A stretch of DNA of 64,000 nucleotides, from positions 90,672 to 154,671 of the forward strand of contig NZ_JBHUER010000005.1 in the NCBI RefSeq assembly GCF_042681025.1. The letters are read 5' to 3'. Under the pieces are notes generated by a model, which was not told where the DNA came from, ran no database searches, and worked only from the letters and a program-made list of their open reading frames with translations. This DNA comes from Methylopila henanensis. GTDB lineage: Bacteria > Pseudomonadota > Alphaproteobacteria > Rhizobiales > Methylopilaceae. This document shows, one piece after another, positions 15,769-22,995 of the stretch (positions within the stretch are counted from its first letter, which is position 1; each line of letters begins with the position of its first letter). The translations under genes and the position numbers were made by a program.

Positions 15769-16161
15769 ATGTACGCCGTCGAAGTCCGCGACCACATCAT
15801 GATCGCCCACAGTCTCAAGGGCGAAACCTTCGGCCCGGCCCAGGCGCTGCACGGCGCCACCTTCGTCGTCGACGTCGCGTTCTTCCGGAGCGACCTCGAC
15901 GAGGACGACGTCGTCGTGGACATCGGCCGCGCGACCGACGCGCTCAAGGCCGCGCTGAAGCCGCTGAACTACGCCAATCTGGACGAGGTCCTGCCCGGCG
16001 CGCGCACGACGACGGAGTTCCTGTGCCGTCACATCTTCGACGCCATGGCGGCCGCGCGGCGCGACGGCGCGCTCGGCGTCGGGGCGATCGGGATCGAGCG
16101 CATCCGCGTGACGTTGCACGAGAGCCACGTGGCCCGCGCCTGGTTCGAGGCCGCGGTGTGA
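15769..16161 (+). CDS. QueD/6-pyruvoyl-tetrahydropterin synthase-like protein lacking the catalytic triad
   Basis: A 130-residue protein of the PTPS/QueD (tunnelling) fold. His14 and His28 keep two of the three zinc ligands, and Glu83 (TTTEF) and Glu118 (LHES) match the pterin-anchoring positions. Compared with the family pattern, the catalytic Cys before HGH is Ala24, the third zinc ligand of HGH is Ala30 (LHGATF), and the catalytic Asp-His of the LDH motif reads Asn67-Tyr68 (LNYANLD). So it is unlikely to do the normal PTPS or QueD reaction; it may bind a pterin or catalyse another step. The stop overlaps the GTG of the glycosyltransferase (GTGA). Confidence 0.75.
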   Translation: MYAVEVRDHIMIAHSLKGETFGPAQALHGATFVVDVAFFRSDLDEDDVVVDIGRATDALKAALKPLNYANLDEVLPGARTTTEFLCRHIFDAMAAARRDGALGVGAIGIERIRVTLHESHVARAWFEAAV

Positions 16162-17204
16162 CGGACGTCGTCATCGCCGTCCCGGGCGACCTGTCGTCGC
16201 GCACCGGAGGCTATCTCTACGACGCCCGCGTGCTGGCGGAGCTCGCGGCGCGCCGGCGCACCGCGACGGCGCTGTCGCTGCCGGCGCGGCTGCCCCATCC
16301 CACGGGCGACGATGTGGCGGAGGCGCTGCGGCGGCTCGCCGCCGTGCCCCGCGGCGCCGCGCTGTTCGTCGACGGGCTCGCCTATGGCGTGCTGCCGCCG
16401 GACGGGCTCCGCGCGCTCGGCCGTCCGCTCGGCGCGCTGGTGCATCATCCGCTGGCGCTCGAGACCGGGCTGTCGCCGGAACTCGCCGCCAGGCTCGAAG
16501 CCTCGGAACGCGCCGCGCTCGACGTCGCGGAAGTCGTCGTCGCGACCAGTCTGACGACCGCCGGCATCCTGCGGGAACGGTTCGGCGTGCCGGCGGACAA
16601 GCTGCATGTGGCGGAGCCCGGCGTCGAGCCCGCGCCACGGGCCACGGGCGGCGCGGACGGCGTCTGCGTCATTCTGACGGTCGCGACCGTCACGCCGCGC
16701 AAGAACCACGCGATGCTCGCCGCGGCGCTTGGGCGCCTGAAGGATCTCTCCTGGCGCTGGCGCATCGCGGGCAGCCTGTCCCGCGATCCGGCGCTCGTCG
16801 ACGCGCTCGTCCGGCAGATCGAGGCGGTGGGGATCGCCGAGCGGACCGACCTTCTGGGCGAGATCGGCCCGGCCGCGCTCGCCGCGGAATACGATCGCGC
16901 GGACCTGTTCGCGCTGCCGTCGCGTTTCGAGGGCTATGGCATGGCCTATGTGGAGGCGCTGGCGCGCGGGCTTCCGGTGATCTCCGGCGTTGGCGGGGCG
17001 TCCGCCGCCACCGTGCCGCGGTCGGCCGGCGCGGTCGTCGACGCGGACGACTCCGAAGCGATCGAGGCCGCGCTCCGGCGCCTGATCGGCGATCCCGCCG
17101 CGCGCCGCGCCGCCTCCGACGCGGCCTGGGACCACGCCCGCACGCTGGCGCGCTGGACCGCGACCGCGGACGTGTTCGAGGCTGCGGCGGCTCGGCTCGC
17201 ATGA
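16158..17204 (+). CDS. Family 4 glycosyltransferase
   Basis: A 348-residue GT-B glycosyltransferase of family GT4. The C-terminal half shows ILTVATVTPRKNHAML, then WRIAGSLSRDPALVDAL, and the E-x7-E donor motif in LPSRFEGYGMAYVEALARGLP, typical of retaining nucleotide-sugar transferases. The start is the GTG within the stop of the QueD-like gene, and the stop overlaps the ATG of the methyltransferase by 4 nt. Being translationally locked between a pterin-fold protein and a methyltransferase suggests that the acceptor is a small molecule made by this cluster rather than a cell-surface polymer. Donor sugar cannot be read from sequence. Confidence 0.85.
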   Translation: MTDVVIAVPGDLSSRTGGYLYDARVLAELAARRRTATALSLPARLPHPTGDDVAEALRRLAAVPRGAALFVDGLAYGVLPPDGLRALGRPLGALVHHPLALETGLSPELAARLEASERAALDVAEVVVATSLTTAGILRERFGVPADKLHVAEPGVEPAPRATGGADGVCVILTVATVTPRKNHAMLAAALGRLKDLSWRWRIAGSLSRDPALVDALVRQIEAVGIAERTDLLGEIGPAALAAEYDRADLFALPSRFEGYGMAYVEALARGLPVISGVGGASAATVPRSAGAVVDADDSEAIEAALRRLIGDPAARRAASDAAWDHARTLARWTATADVFEAAAARLA

Positions 17205-18076
17205 GCGGCTTCGACGCGGGCTGGCTCGACCTGCGCGAGCCGGCCGACCACGCCGCCCGGTCGCAGGGCGTGCTCGACGCGGTCGCGGCGGCCTTCGAGG
17301 GGCGGGTCGGGCTCGCGGTGGCGGACCTCGGCGCGGGATCGGGATCGACGCTTCGCGCGCTCGCGCCGCGGCTCGGGCCGGCGCAGAGCTGGACGCTGTT
17401 CGATCACGATCCGGAACTGCTGCGGCACGCCCGCGTTCGCCTCGCGGCCTGGGCCGACCTCGCGGAGAATCGCGACGACTCGCTCGTGCTGTTGCGGGAC
17501 GGCCGGCGGATCGAGGTCCGCTTCGCGCTCGCCGACCTCGCCGCCGAACCGTTGCCGGAGGATGGCGCTTTCGACCTCGTCGCCTGTTCGGCGCTGCTCG
17601 ATCTGGTCGGGGAGGTCTGGATGACACGCCTCCTCAAGCGCCTCGTGGCGGCGGAGACGCCGTTCTACGCGGCGCTGACCTATGACGGCGCCAAGTCGTT
17701 CGCGCCGCCCCATCCCGACGACGCCGCGGCCCTCGGCGCGTTCAACCGCCACCAGCGGACCGACAAGGGCTTCGGCCCGGCGCTCGGCGGGGAGGCGGCG
17801 GGGCGTTTCCGGGCGCTCGCCGCCGCGGCCGGCTTCCGCGAGACGGCCGGCGACAGCCCGTGGCGCCTCGGCGAGGACGACGCGCCCCTGATCCACGCGC
17901 TCGCCGACGGCGTCGCGCAGGCGGCGGAGGCGATGTCGGGCGCCTCCTTCGCGGCGTGGCGCGCCTTCCGCGCGGGGGCGGCCGGCGCGGCCGCCGTCGG
18001 CCACGTCGACCTGTTCGTCACCCCTCCCGGATGGCCGGGGCCGTCGTCATCCGCGCCAGCACGGCGTCCTTCCTGA
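17201..18076 (+). CDS. Class I SAM-dependent methyltransferase of the pterin-like cluster
   Basis: A 291-residue methyltransferase. The SAM motif I is VADLGAGSGSTLRAL (about residue 41), the acidic end of strand 2 is TLFDHDPELL, and FDLVACSALLDLV is the motif II/IV region. Its ATG overlaps the glycosyltransferase stop. The last 59 nt overlap, convergently, the end of the cytochrome b561 gene at 18018, so the two 3' ends share sequence. The C-terminus after about residue 272 (Pro/Ser-rich) lies in that overlap and may be dispensable. The substrate is not known; co-translation with the glycosyltransferase suggests both act on one product. Confidence 0.8.
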   Translation: MSGFDAGWLDLREPADHAARSQGVLDAVAAAFEGRVGLAVADLGAGSGSTLRALAPRLGPAQSWTLFDHDPELLRHARVRLAAWADLAENRDDSLVLLRDGRRIEVRFALADLAAEPLPEDGAFDLVACSALLDLVGEVWMTRLLKRLVAAETPFYAALTYDGAKSFAPPHPDDAAALGAFNRHQRTDKGFGPALGGEAAGRFRALAAAAGFRETAGDSPWRLGEDDAPLIHALADGVAQAAEAMSGASFAAWRAFRAGAAGAAAVGHVDLFVTPPGWPGPSSSAPARRPS

Positions 18077-18581
18077 CGAAGCGATGGAACAGCGCCGCCG
18101 CGACGTGCAGCGCGATCAGGCCGGCGCCGGTGAAGCCCAGCGCGGCGTGCCATCCGAGCACCGCCTTGGACAGTTCCTTGTCCTCGCCCACAATGCGCGG
18201 CATCTCGAACAGCCCGAAGACCGGGACCGGCGCGCCGAAGGCGTTCGACCCGATCCATCCGAGCAGCGGCATCGCCAGCAGGATGAGGTAGAGCGCCCAG
18301 TGCGTCGCGTGCGACAGGCCGATCTGCCAGCGCTCCAGCGTCGGCTCGGGCGGAGGCGGCGGGACCGCGAGCCGCCAGGCGAGCCGCGCGACCATGAGCG
18401 CCAGGATCAGGACTCCGGTCGACTTGTGCAGGTCGTAGAACCAGTCCTTCGTCGGGCCGTCCGCCATGAGGTCGAGCGAAACGCCGCCGGCGATCTGCAA
18501 GACGACGACCGGCGCGACGATCCAGTGCAGAATTTTAGCCGTCGACGTGTAGCCGCCTTCGGCCGGCGTCGTCGCGCTCAT
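18018..18581 (-). CDS. Cytochrome b561 family protein
   Basis: A 187-residue di-haem membrane cytochrome of the bacterial b561 (CybB-like) family with four TM helices (about residues 18-38, 52-72, 92-112, 142-165). The likely haem ligands are His19 (KILHW), His52 (DLHKSTG), His145 (LGWHAALG) and His159 (ALHVAAALF), one in each helix-end position expected for the family. It probably oxidises quinol or passes electrons from a periplasmic donor. Its start overlaps the end of the RibD-like gene by 47 nt, and its end overlaps the methyltransferase gene convergently. Confidence 0.9.
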   Translation of the reverse strand: MSATTPAEGGYTSTAKILHWIVAPVVVLQIAGGVSLDLMADGPTKDWFYDLHKSTGVLILALMVARLAWRLAVPPPPPEPTLERWQIGLSHATHWALYLILLAMPLLGWIGSNAFGAPVPVFGLFEMPRIVGEDKELSKAVLGWHAALGFTGAGLIALHVAAALFHRFVRKDAVLARMTTAPAIREG

Positions 18582-19395
18582 GGCGGTCTCCCTGTGCGAT
18601 GTCGGAGGCGTGCGGCGTCGAGGCGCGCATGTCGCAGTCGAACAGAACGTCGGTCCCGAGCGGGTGGGCGGTCGCTGCCGGCCGGCGCGCGCGGTCGAGC
18701 TCGTCGATCGGGGGCAGAGCGAGGCCGGGCCGGCCGGAGCCGACGAGCAGCGGCGCGACCATCACATGCAGCCGGTCGATGCGTCCCGCGGCCACGAAGG
18801 CCGAGACCGTGTCGGCTCCGCCCTCGACCAGCACGCGGCGCAGGCCCCGCCGCGCCAGCGCGGCCACCACGTCGGCCGGAGCGATGCGCCCGTCGCGCGA
18901 CGGCAGGTGGACGGTCTCGACGCCCGCCACGCCGCAATGGGCCGCGCCTTCGCCGCGGATGACGATGCGGCGCTGGCCGTCGTCGTCGAGCACGCGGGCG
19001 TTGTTCGGGATGCGGCCCTTCGGATCGATCACGACGCGCGCCGGGGCGGAGCCGGCGACGCGCCGCACGGTGAGCTGGCAATCGTCGGCGCAGACCGTGC
19101 CGACGCCGACCACGACCGCGTCGACGAGCGCGCGCAGCCGGTGGAGGTGGTCGAGCGCGACGTCGCCGTTGATGTAGCGCGAGGCCCCCGTGACGGTGGC
19201 GACCCTTCCGTCGAGCGACTGGCCGATCTGCCCGATCACGATCGGGCCGGGCGAGGCGACGGGCTTCAGCATCCGGCAGAGCGGGTGGAGCCTAAGCCGT
19301 TCGGGCAGCGCCGCGCCGTGCCGCGCCGCCTTGATCGCGATCCACGCGACCTCGAACGCGTCGTCGTCGGTGTCGTCCGCGGCCGTCATGCACAT
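18535..19395 (-). CDS. RibD C-terminal (DHFR-like) reductase domain protein
   Basis: A 286-residue NADPH-dependent reductase resembling the C-terminal domain of RibD (5-amino-6-ribosylamino-uracil reductase). GQIGQSLDGRVATVTGASRYING (read in pieces GQIGQSLDGRVA and SRYINGD) is the substrate/NADPH segment, VDAVVVGVGTVCADD is the next, and RRVLVEGGADTVSAF is the GG motif. There is no deaminase domain, so it is not a complete RibD. An ATG at 19395 with GGAG nine nt upstream was preferred to the one at 19389. The overlap with cytochrome b561 shows co-transcription. With the facing QueD-like operon it suggests a GTP-derived pterin or flavin-like product, which is inference. Confidence 0.8.
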   Translation of the reverse strand: MCMTAADDTDDDAFEVAWIAIKAARHGAALPERLRLHPLCRMLKPVASPGPIVIGQIGQSLDGRVATVTGASRYINGDVALDHLHRLRALVDAVVVGVGTVCADDCQLTVRRVAGSAPARVVIDPKGRIPNNARVLDDDGQRRIVIRGEGAAHCGVAGVETVHLPSRDGRIAPADVVAALARRGLRRVLVEGGADTVSAFVAAGRIDRLHVMVAPLLVGSGRPGLALPPIDELDRARRPAATAHPLGTDVLFDCDMRASTPHASDIAQGDRHERDDAGRRRLHVDG

Positions 19396-19579
19396 CGCTT
19401 GTCGCTCCGAGGGACGCCGTCCATATCCGTAACGGTTCCAGATAGGCTCCGGACCGCCTGCGGCCAGAAGGCGCTGGCGGGGATTGCGACGGACTGCGCG
19501 GTTGACGCTGACGCGGCAGCCGTGGTCCGTGCGCACATCGCCGTCTTGACCGTTACGCTGCTTGAGAAGGGGTGGTTTC

Positions 19580-20236
19580 ATGACCGACGCGCAGCCCGCC
19601 TTCACGAAGGAGGCATCGACCTCGCTCGACGCGCTGTTCGACGGCTACCGTCGCTTCCGCGCGGAAGCCTGGCCCGAACTGCGGAAACGGTACGAAAGCC
19701 TCGCCGACGGGCAGGCGCCGAAGATTTTGGTGATCGGCTGCTCCGACAGCCGGGTGGACCCACAGCAGATTCTCGGCGCTGCGCCCGGCGAATTGTTCGT
19801 GCTCCGCAACGTCGCTGGCCTAGTGCCGCCTTACGCGCCGGACCAGGCGCACCATGGCGCGAGCGCCGCGGTCGAATACGCGGTGCGGGTGCTGAAGGTC
19901 GAGCGCATCGTCGTGCTGGCGCATGCGGGCTGCGGCGGCGTGAACGCGCTGCTCAATGGCGCGCCGCCAGAGGCGTCCGACTTTGTCGTGAGCTGGATGG
20001 GGATCGCAGCCCGCGCCAGGGGCGCCGTCGACCCCGCGCTCGAAGGCGACGCGCGCCAGCAGGCCGGCGAAGAGGCCTGCGTCGGGGTCACGCTCGGCAA
20101 CCTCATGACCTTCCCCTGGCTGCGCGAGCGGGTCGAGGCGGGTGACCTCGCCCTCACAGGCATGCATTTCGGCGTCGCCACCGGCCGCCTCCGCTGCTGC
20201 GACGGCGCAGGCGTGTGGGCGGCGGTCCCGGCCTGA
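19580..20236 (+). CDS. Beta-class carbonic anhydrase
   Basis: A 218-residue beta-carbonic anhydrase interconverting CO2 and bicarbonate. Zinc ligands are Cys54, His115 and Cys118 (VIGCSDSRVD and LAHAGCGG), with the Asp56-Arg58 dyad present. The ATG at 19580 follows AGAAGGGG; an in-frame start 18 nt upstream is less likely. No signal peptide, so cytoplasmic. It lies 39 nt upstream of the Fae paralogue and may share its transcript; bicarbonate supply is relevant to C1 assimilation through the serine cycle, but the link is only positional. Confidence 0.93.
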   Translation: MTDAQPAFTKEASTSLDALFDGYRRFRAEAWPELRKRYESLADGQAPKILVIGCSDSRVDPQQILGAAPGELFVLRNVAGLVPPYAPDQAHHGASAAVEYAVRVLKVERIVVLAHAGCGGVNALLNGAPPEASDFVVSWMGIAARARGAVDPALEGDARQQAGEEACVGVTLGNLMTFPWLRERVEAGDLALTGMHFGVATGRLRCCDGAGVWAAVPA

Positions 20237-20275
20237 CGGCCGGCGGCCGTTTCGGTTTTCTCAGGAGCACTGACA

Positions 20276-20815
20276 ATGACGAACATCGTTTTCCGCACCG
20301 GCGAGGCCACGGTGCTCGCGGCCGAGGGCCAGGCCACCGACGCGATGCCTGAGATCGTGATCGGCCGGGTCGACGGCCCGGTGGGCCACGCCTTCGCCGG
20401 CATGCTGGGCCAGACGGTCGGCCACACCCGCATGTTCGTGGTGCGCGACCTGAACCAACAGGTGAAGCCGGCCACGATGATGACCACCAAGGCCACCATC
20501 CACACCGCCGAATATGTCGATCTGCTCGGCGGCGTCGTTCAGGCGGCGACCGGCGACGCGATCCTCGACAGCGTCATCGAGGGCGTGATCCCGAAGGACA
20601 TCGTCGACGATATCTGCATGATCGTCACGATCTGGCTCGACCCGCGCTGCGCCGAGGACCCGAACCTCGACAAGAAGGATCTGTACCGGACCAACTACGA
20701 GGCGACGAAGCTCGCCATCAAGCGCGCGATCAACGGCGAGCCGACGATCGACGAGCTGATCGCGAACCGCAAGACGGTGAAGCACTACGCGCTCGAGGAC
20801 GTCATCGAGTACTGA
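20276..20815 (+). CDS. Formaldehyde-activating enzyme (Fae) paralogue with replaced catalytic histidine
   Basis: A 179-residue member of the Fae family, which condenses formaldehyde with tetrahydromethanopterin in methylotrophs. Family segments are clear: VKPATMMTTKATI, SVIEGVIPKDIVDD, TNYEATKLAIKRAINGEP and the His near the C-terminus. Aligned by eye to Methylorubrum Fae, the segment that holds the proposed catalytic His22 (VAHIDL) reads DAMPEI here, so Met24 replaces the histidine. A short insertion (LAAEGQAT) precedes it. This is therefore more likely a Fae-like paralogue with a binding, sensing or altered role than the main enzyme. The start follows CAGGAGCAC at good spacing. Confidence 0.88.
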   Translation: MTNIVFRTGEATVLAAEGQATDAMPEIVIGRVDGPVGHAFAGMLGQTVGHTRMFVVRDLNQQVKPATMMTTKATIHTAEYVDLLGGVVQAATGDAILDSVIEGVIPKDIVDDICMIVTIWLDPRCAEDPNLDKKDLYRTNYEATKLAIKRAINGEPTIDELIANRKTVKHYALEDVIEY

Positions 20816-20825
20816 CGCGCCCGGT

Positions 20826-20855
20826 AAGGACTGGGCGGATATCCGCTCAGTCCTT
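20826..20855. terminator. 30-bp near-perfect palindrome between convergent genes
   Basis: AAGGACTGGGCGGAT and ATCCGCTCAGTCCTT form a 15-bp stem with one G-U pair. It sits just past the fae-like stop and covers the last codons of the convergent metal-sensor gene (stop at 20847-20849). It probably ends transcription from both sides although no long T-run follows. Confidence 0.55.
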
Positions 20856-21272
20856 CTCGCCGCGCGCGACCTTCGCGCGATCGGCCGGCAGCGTCGAAGG
20901 CAGAGCCTCGGCGATCGCCTCGTGGATCACCTGCTGGAAGCTCGCGCCCTTCGCGCGGGCGTTCTCGAACGCGGCGCGCACGGCGTCCGCGTCGACCGGA
21001 TCGGCGCCGATCGTCTCCCGCGTGACCCTTCGCGCCGCCTGCATCTGCGAAAGCGCCTGCGACAGCTCCGTCCGCCGCGCCTCGAGCCGCGCCCGGACCG
21101 CGTCGCCGACGGAGTCCGGATAGCGCTGCGACACGAAGCCGATCACGTCGTCCACGTTCCGGCGCGGCGGCGGCTTGCCCGGCCCGGAGGTCATGACGAA
21201 GCCGGCCGCCGCGATGTTGAGCGCGACCGACAGGGCGAGCGCGCCGAAGAGCCAGACGGGCCTGCGCGCCAT
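20847..21272 (-). CDS. Periplasmic heavy-metal sensor-like protein
   Basis: A 141-residue protein with one N-terminal membrane anchor or signal segment (about residues 6-28) and a helical, Arg/Glu/Ala-rich periplasmic part. The layout and the pattern of LEARRTELSQALSQMQAARR helices resemble CnrX/ZraP-like 'periplasmic heavy metal sensor' proteins (Metal_resist family). No Cys or obvious His cluster is present, so the metal, if any, is unclear. It starts 1 nt after the anti-sigma stop and is the last gene of the EF-hand/ECF operon, suggesting it senses an envelope signal and passes it to the anti-sigma factor. Confidence 0.65.
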   Translation of the reverse strand: MARRPVWLFGALALSVALNIAAAGFVMTSGPGKPPPRRNVDDVIGFVSQRYPDSVGDAVRARLEARRTELSQALSQMQAARRVTRETIGADPVDADAVRAAFENARAKGASFQQVIHEAIAEALPSTLPADRAKVARGEKD

Positions 21273-21273
21273 C

Positions 21274-21699
21274 TCAGAGATCCCCGTCGTTCAGCGACAC
21301 TTCGATCGCCGCGCCGAGGTCGAGGCTCGTCGCGCCGGTCGCGCGCGCATCGACCATGGCGCCGAGCGCGAGCCCGACGCTGAGCGCGGCGGCGCAGAAG
21401 CTGGCGCTCGCGAAACCGAACCGGCCGGGCGACGCCGTGAGCCAGAGCCATCGGTCGCTGCGGCGCGCCGACACCTCGCCGACCACGCGGAACGCGAAGC
21501 CGTTCGGCGTGGTCGCGGCGGCAGCCTTCGCCACCAGCGCGTCGAGCCGGACCGCCTCCGCATGCCGCTTCCGGGCTTCCGCGGAGCGGGCGAGCAGCGC
21601 GCGCGCCGCGGCGGCTTCCGCTTGAGGCCAGCGGTCGAGGTCCGCGCCGAGGGCGTCGAGCCGCCGGTCGAACAGTGGCAGGGAGAGTTGGTCGGTCAT
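21274..21699 (-). CDS. Putative membrane anti-sigma factor
   Basis: A 141-residue protein with a cytoplasmic N-terminal helical region (SLPLFDRRLDALGADLDRWP, then ALLARSAEARKRHAEAVRLDALV), one TM helix at about residues 97-118 (FASASFCAAALSVGLALGAMV) and a short periplasmic tail. It lacks the zinc-binding HxxxCxxC motif of ZAS anti-sigma factors. Its ATG overlaps the ECF sigma stop by 4 nt, the standard sigma/anti-sigma arrangement, and that context is the main reason for the call. It would hold the sigma factor at the membrane until signalled by the metal-sensor-like protein. Confidence 0.7.
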   Translation of the reverse strand: MTDQLSLPLFDRRLDALGADLDRWPQAEAAAARALLARSAEARKRHAEAVRLDALVAKAAAATTPNGFAFRVVGEVSARRSDRWLWLTASPGRFGFASASFCAAALSVGLALGAMVDARATGATSLDLGAAIEVSLNDGDL

Positions 21700-22334
21700 G
21701 GTCTCGTCTCCTCGCGCGCCGCTTGAAGGGCGCGCAGGGTCCGCCGGGCGCGGACAAGCATGGATTCCACAGCCTTTTCGGTCGCCTCCAGCGCTTCGGC
21801 GATCTCCGCGTTGGAGCGCTCGCCGTCCGCGGCGAGCAGCAGCGCCGCGCGCTGGCGGGCGGGCAGCGTCAGGATGTCCGCCCGCACCTGGTCGACCTCG
21901 TCGCGGTCGGACAGGCTGCGCTCGGGCCCGACCTCGTCCGACGGCGGATCGAACGCGTCGGCGAAGGGGAGGAAGCGGCGGAGACGCCGCCGGCGGTCGT
22001 GATCGACGCACAGGTTCACCACCACGCGGTGCAGCCAGGTGGAGAACCGGGCGCCGCCGGGACGCCAGCGGTCCGCCGATCTCCAGACGCGCCAGAACGC
22101 CTCCTGGACCAGATCCTCCGCCTCGCTGGCGGAGCCGGTGAAGCGGTGCGCGACAGCCTGCGCCTTCGGGCCGTGGCGCGCCACGAGCCGCGCGAAGGCG
22201 CGCTGGTCGCCGCCGCCGACGAGCGCGAGCAGCGCGTCGTCGTCCGGCTCGTCCGCCGCGGCGGAGCGTTCAGCCGCGCGCATCGCGCCGGTTCGCGCGT
22301 CGCGCATGTCCGTCATCCGGGCCAGCGCCGTCAT
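21696..22334 (-). CDS. ECF-family RNA polymerase sigma factor
   Basis: A 212-residue ECF sigma factor. Region 2 spans about residues 40-110 (AFARLVARHGPKAQAVAHRF, then EAEDLVQEAFWRVWR and FSTWLHRVVVNLCVDHDRRR) and region 4 about 150-205 (LTLPARQRAALLLAADGERS, then NAEIAEALEATEKAVESML with RARRTLRAL). Several in-frame ATG codons lie in the first 18 residues (22334, 22316, 22307, 22283), so the exact start is uncertain. It lies between the EF-hand gene (31 nt upstream) and its presumed anti-sigma gene (ATGA overlap). The group and regulon are not identifiable here, but autoregulation of the operon is likely. Confidence 0.92.
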   Translation of the reverse strand: MTALARMTDMRDARTGAMRAAERSAAADEPDDDALLALVGGGDQRAFARLVARHGPKAQAVAHRFTGSASEAEDLVQEAFWRVWRSADRWRPGGARFSTWLHRVVVNLCVDHDRRRRLRRFLPFADAFDPPSDEVGPERSLSDRDEVDQVRADILTLPARQRAALLLAADGERSNAEIAEALEATEKAVESMLVRARRTLRALQAAREETRP

Positions 22335-22365
22335 CGGCCGTCACTCCGCATCCCCGCGGATCATC

Positions 22366-22941
22366 TCAGTCGGCGTCCTCGTCCGTGTCCCCCGCGTCGC
22401 CGACGCCGGCGCGATCCGAAGCCTTCTTCGGCGCGGCGCCGTCGCGACTGGCGGCGCGGCTCTTCATCTTCTCCAGCAGAGCGTCGAACTCGGCCTTCGT
22501 CACCTTGCCGTCGCCGTCCTTATCGGCGCGGCGGAACCACGGCAGGCCCTGCGCCAGGAACTCGTCGCGGGTGATCTTGCCGTCGCCGTCCTTGTCGGCG
22601 CGGTCGAAGCGGTCCTTGCGAGCGCGCGGCCGGTCGTCGTCGCCGCGCTTGGCGAGGCGCTTCTCGGCCACCGCCCGCAGCCCTTTGATCTCCTCGGCGG
22701 ACAGGACGCCGTCGCCGTCCTTGTCCATGCGCGCGAACGCCTTGGTCAGGGGCGCCTGCGCCTCCTCCTGCGTGAGCACGCCGTCCTTGTCGACGTCGAG
22801 GCGCTCGAAGCGCTTCTCCATGCCCTTCGTCCGCTTCTCGATTCGCTCCGACCGGGTCATGGAATCGGCCGGCTGGGCGGAGGCTGCGAGCGGGGTGAGC
22901 GCCAGTGCGGCGGCGAGGCCGGCGGCTGCGATACGGTCCAT
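22366..22941 (-). CDS. Secreted four-EF-hand metal-binding protein, compact EF pairs
   Basis: A 191-residue exported protein: signal peptide about residues 1-22 (ending LAASAQ), then four EF-hand loops at 49-60, 73-84, 116-127 and 140-151. Loops 2-4 read DKDGDG and loop 1 DVDKDG, all ending in Glu at position 12, so all should bind Ca2+ or a similar ion. Within each pair the loops are separated by only 12 residues, shorter than the roughly 24 of calmodulin-type pairs and like the spacing reported for lanmodulin. The Pro at loop position 2 typical of lanmodulin is absent. An acidic Lys/Asp tail follows. The start has AAGGAG upstream. Head gene of the ECF sigma operon. Confidence 0.85.
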   Translation of the reverse strand: MDRIAAAGLAAALALTPLAASAQPADSMTRSERIEKRTKGMEKRFERLDVDKDGVLTQEEAQAPLTKAFARMDKDGDGVLSAEEIKGLRAVAEKRLAKRGDDDRPRARKDRFDRADKDGDGKITRDEFLAQGLPWFRRADKDGDGKVTKAEFDALLEKMKSRAASRDGAAPKKASDRAGVGDAGDTDEDAD

Positions 22942-22969
22942 GGCTGTAAGCTCCTTGGTCGTTGCGCGG

Positions 22970-22995
22970 AAACTGCGCGCCCCTCTCGCAGGTTC
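22970..22995 (-). promoter_or_regulatory. Possible ECF-type promoter of the EF-hand/sigma operon
   Basis: On the minus strand GAACC (22991-22995) is followed after 17 nt by GTTT (22970-22973), resembling the GAAC-type -35 element of many ECF promoters. It lies 29-54 nt upstream of the EF-hand ATG. It overlaps the UDG stop codon. This is a weak match and could be chance. Confidence 0.25.

Noticed and set aside
22366..22941. Calling the EF-hand protein lanmodulin
   Set aside because: The spacing fits, but none of the four loops has Pro at position 2, and the loops are of the common DKDGDG type. Only the similarity in layout is claimed.
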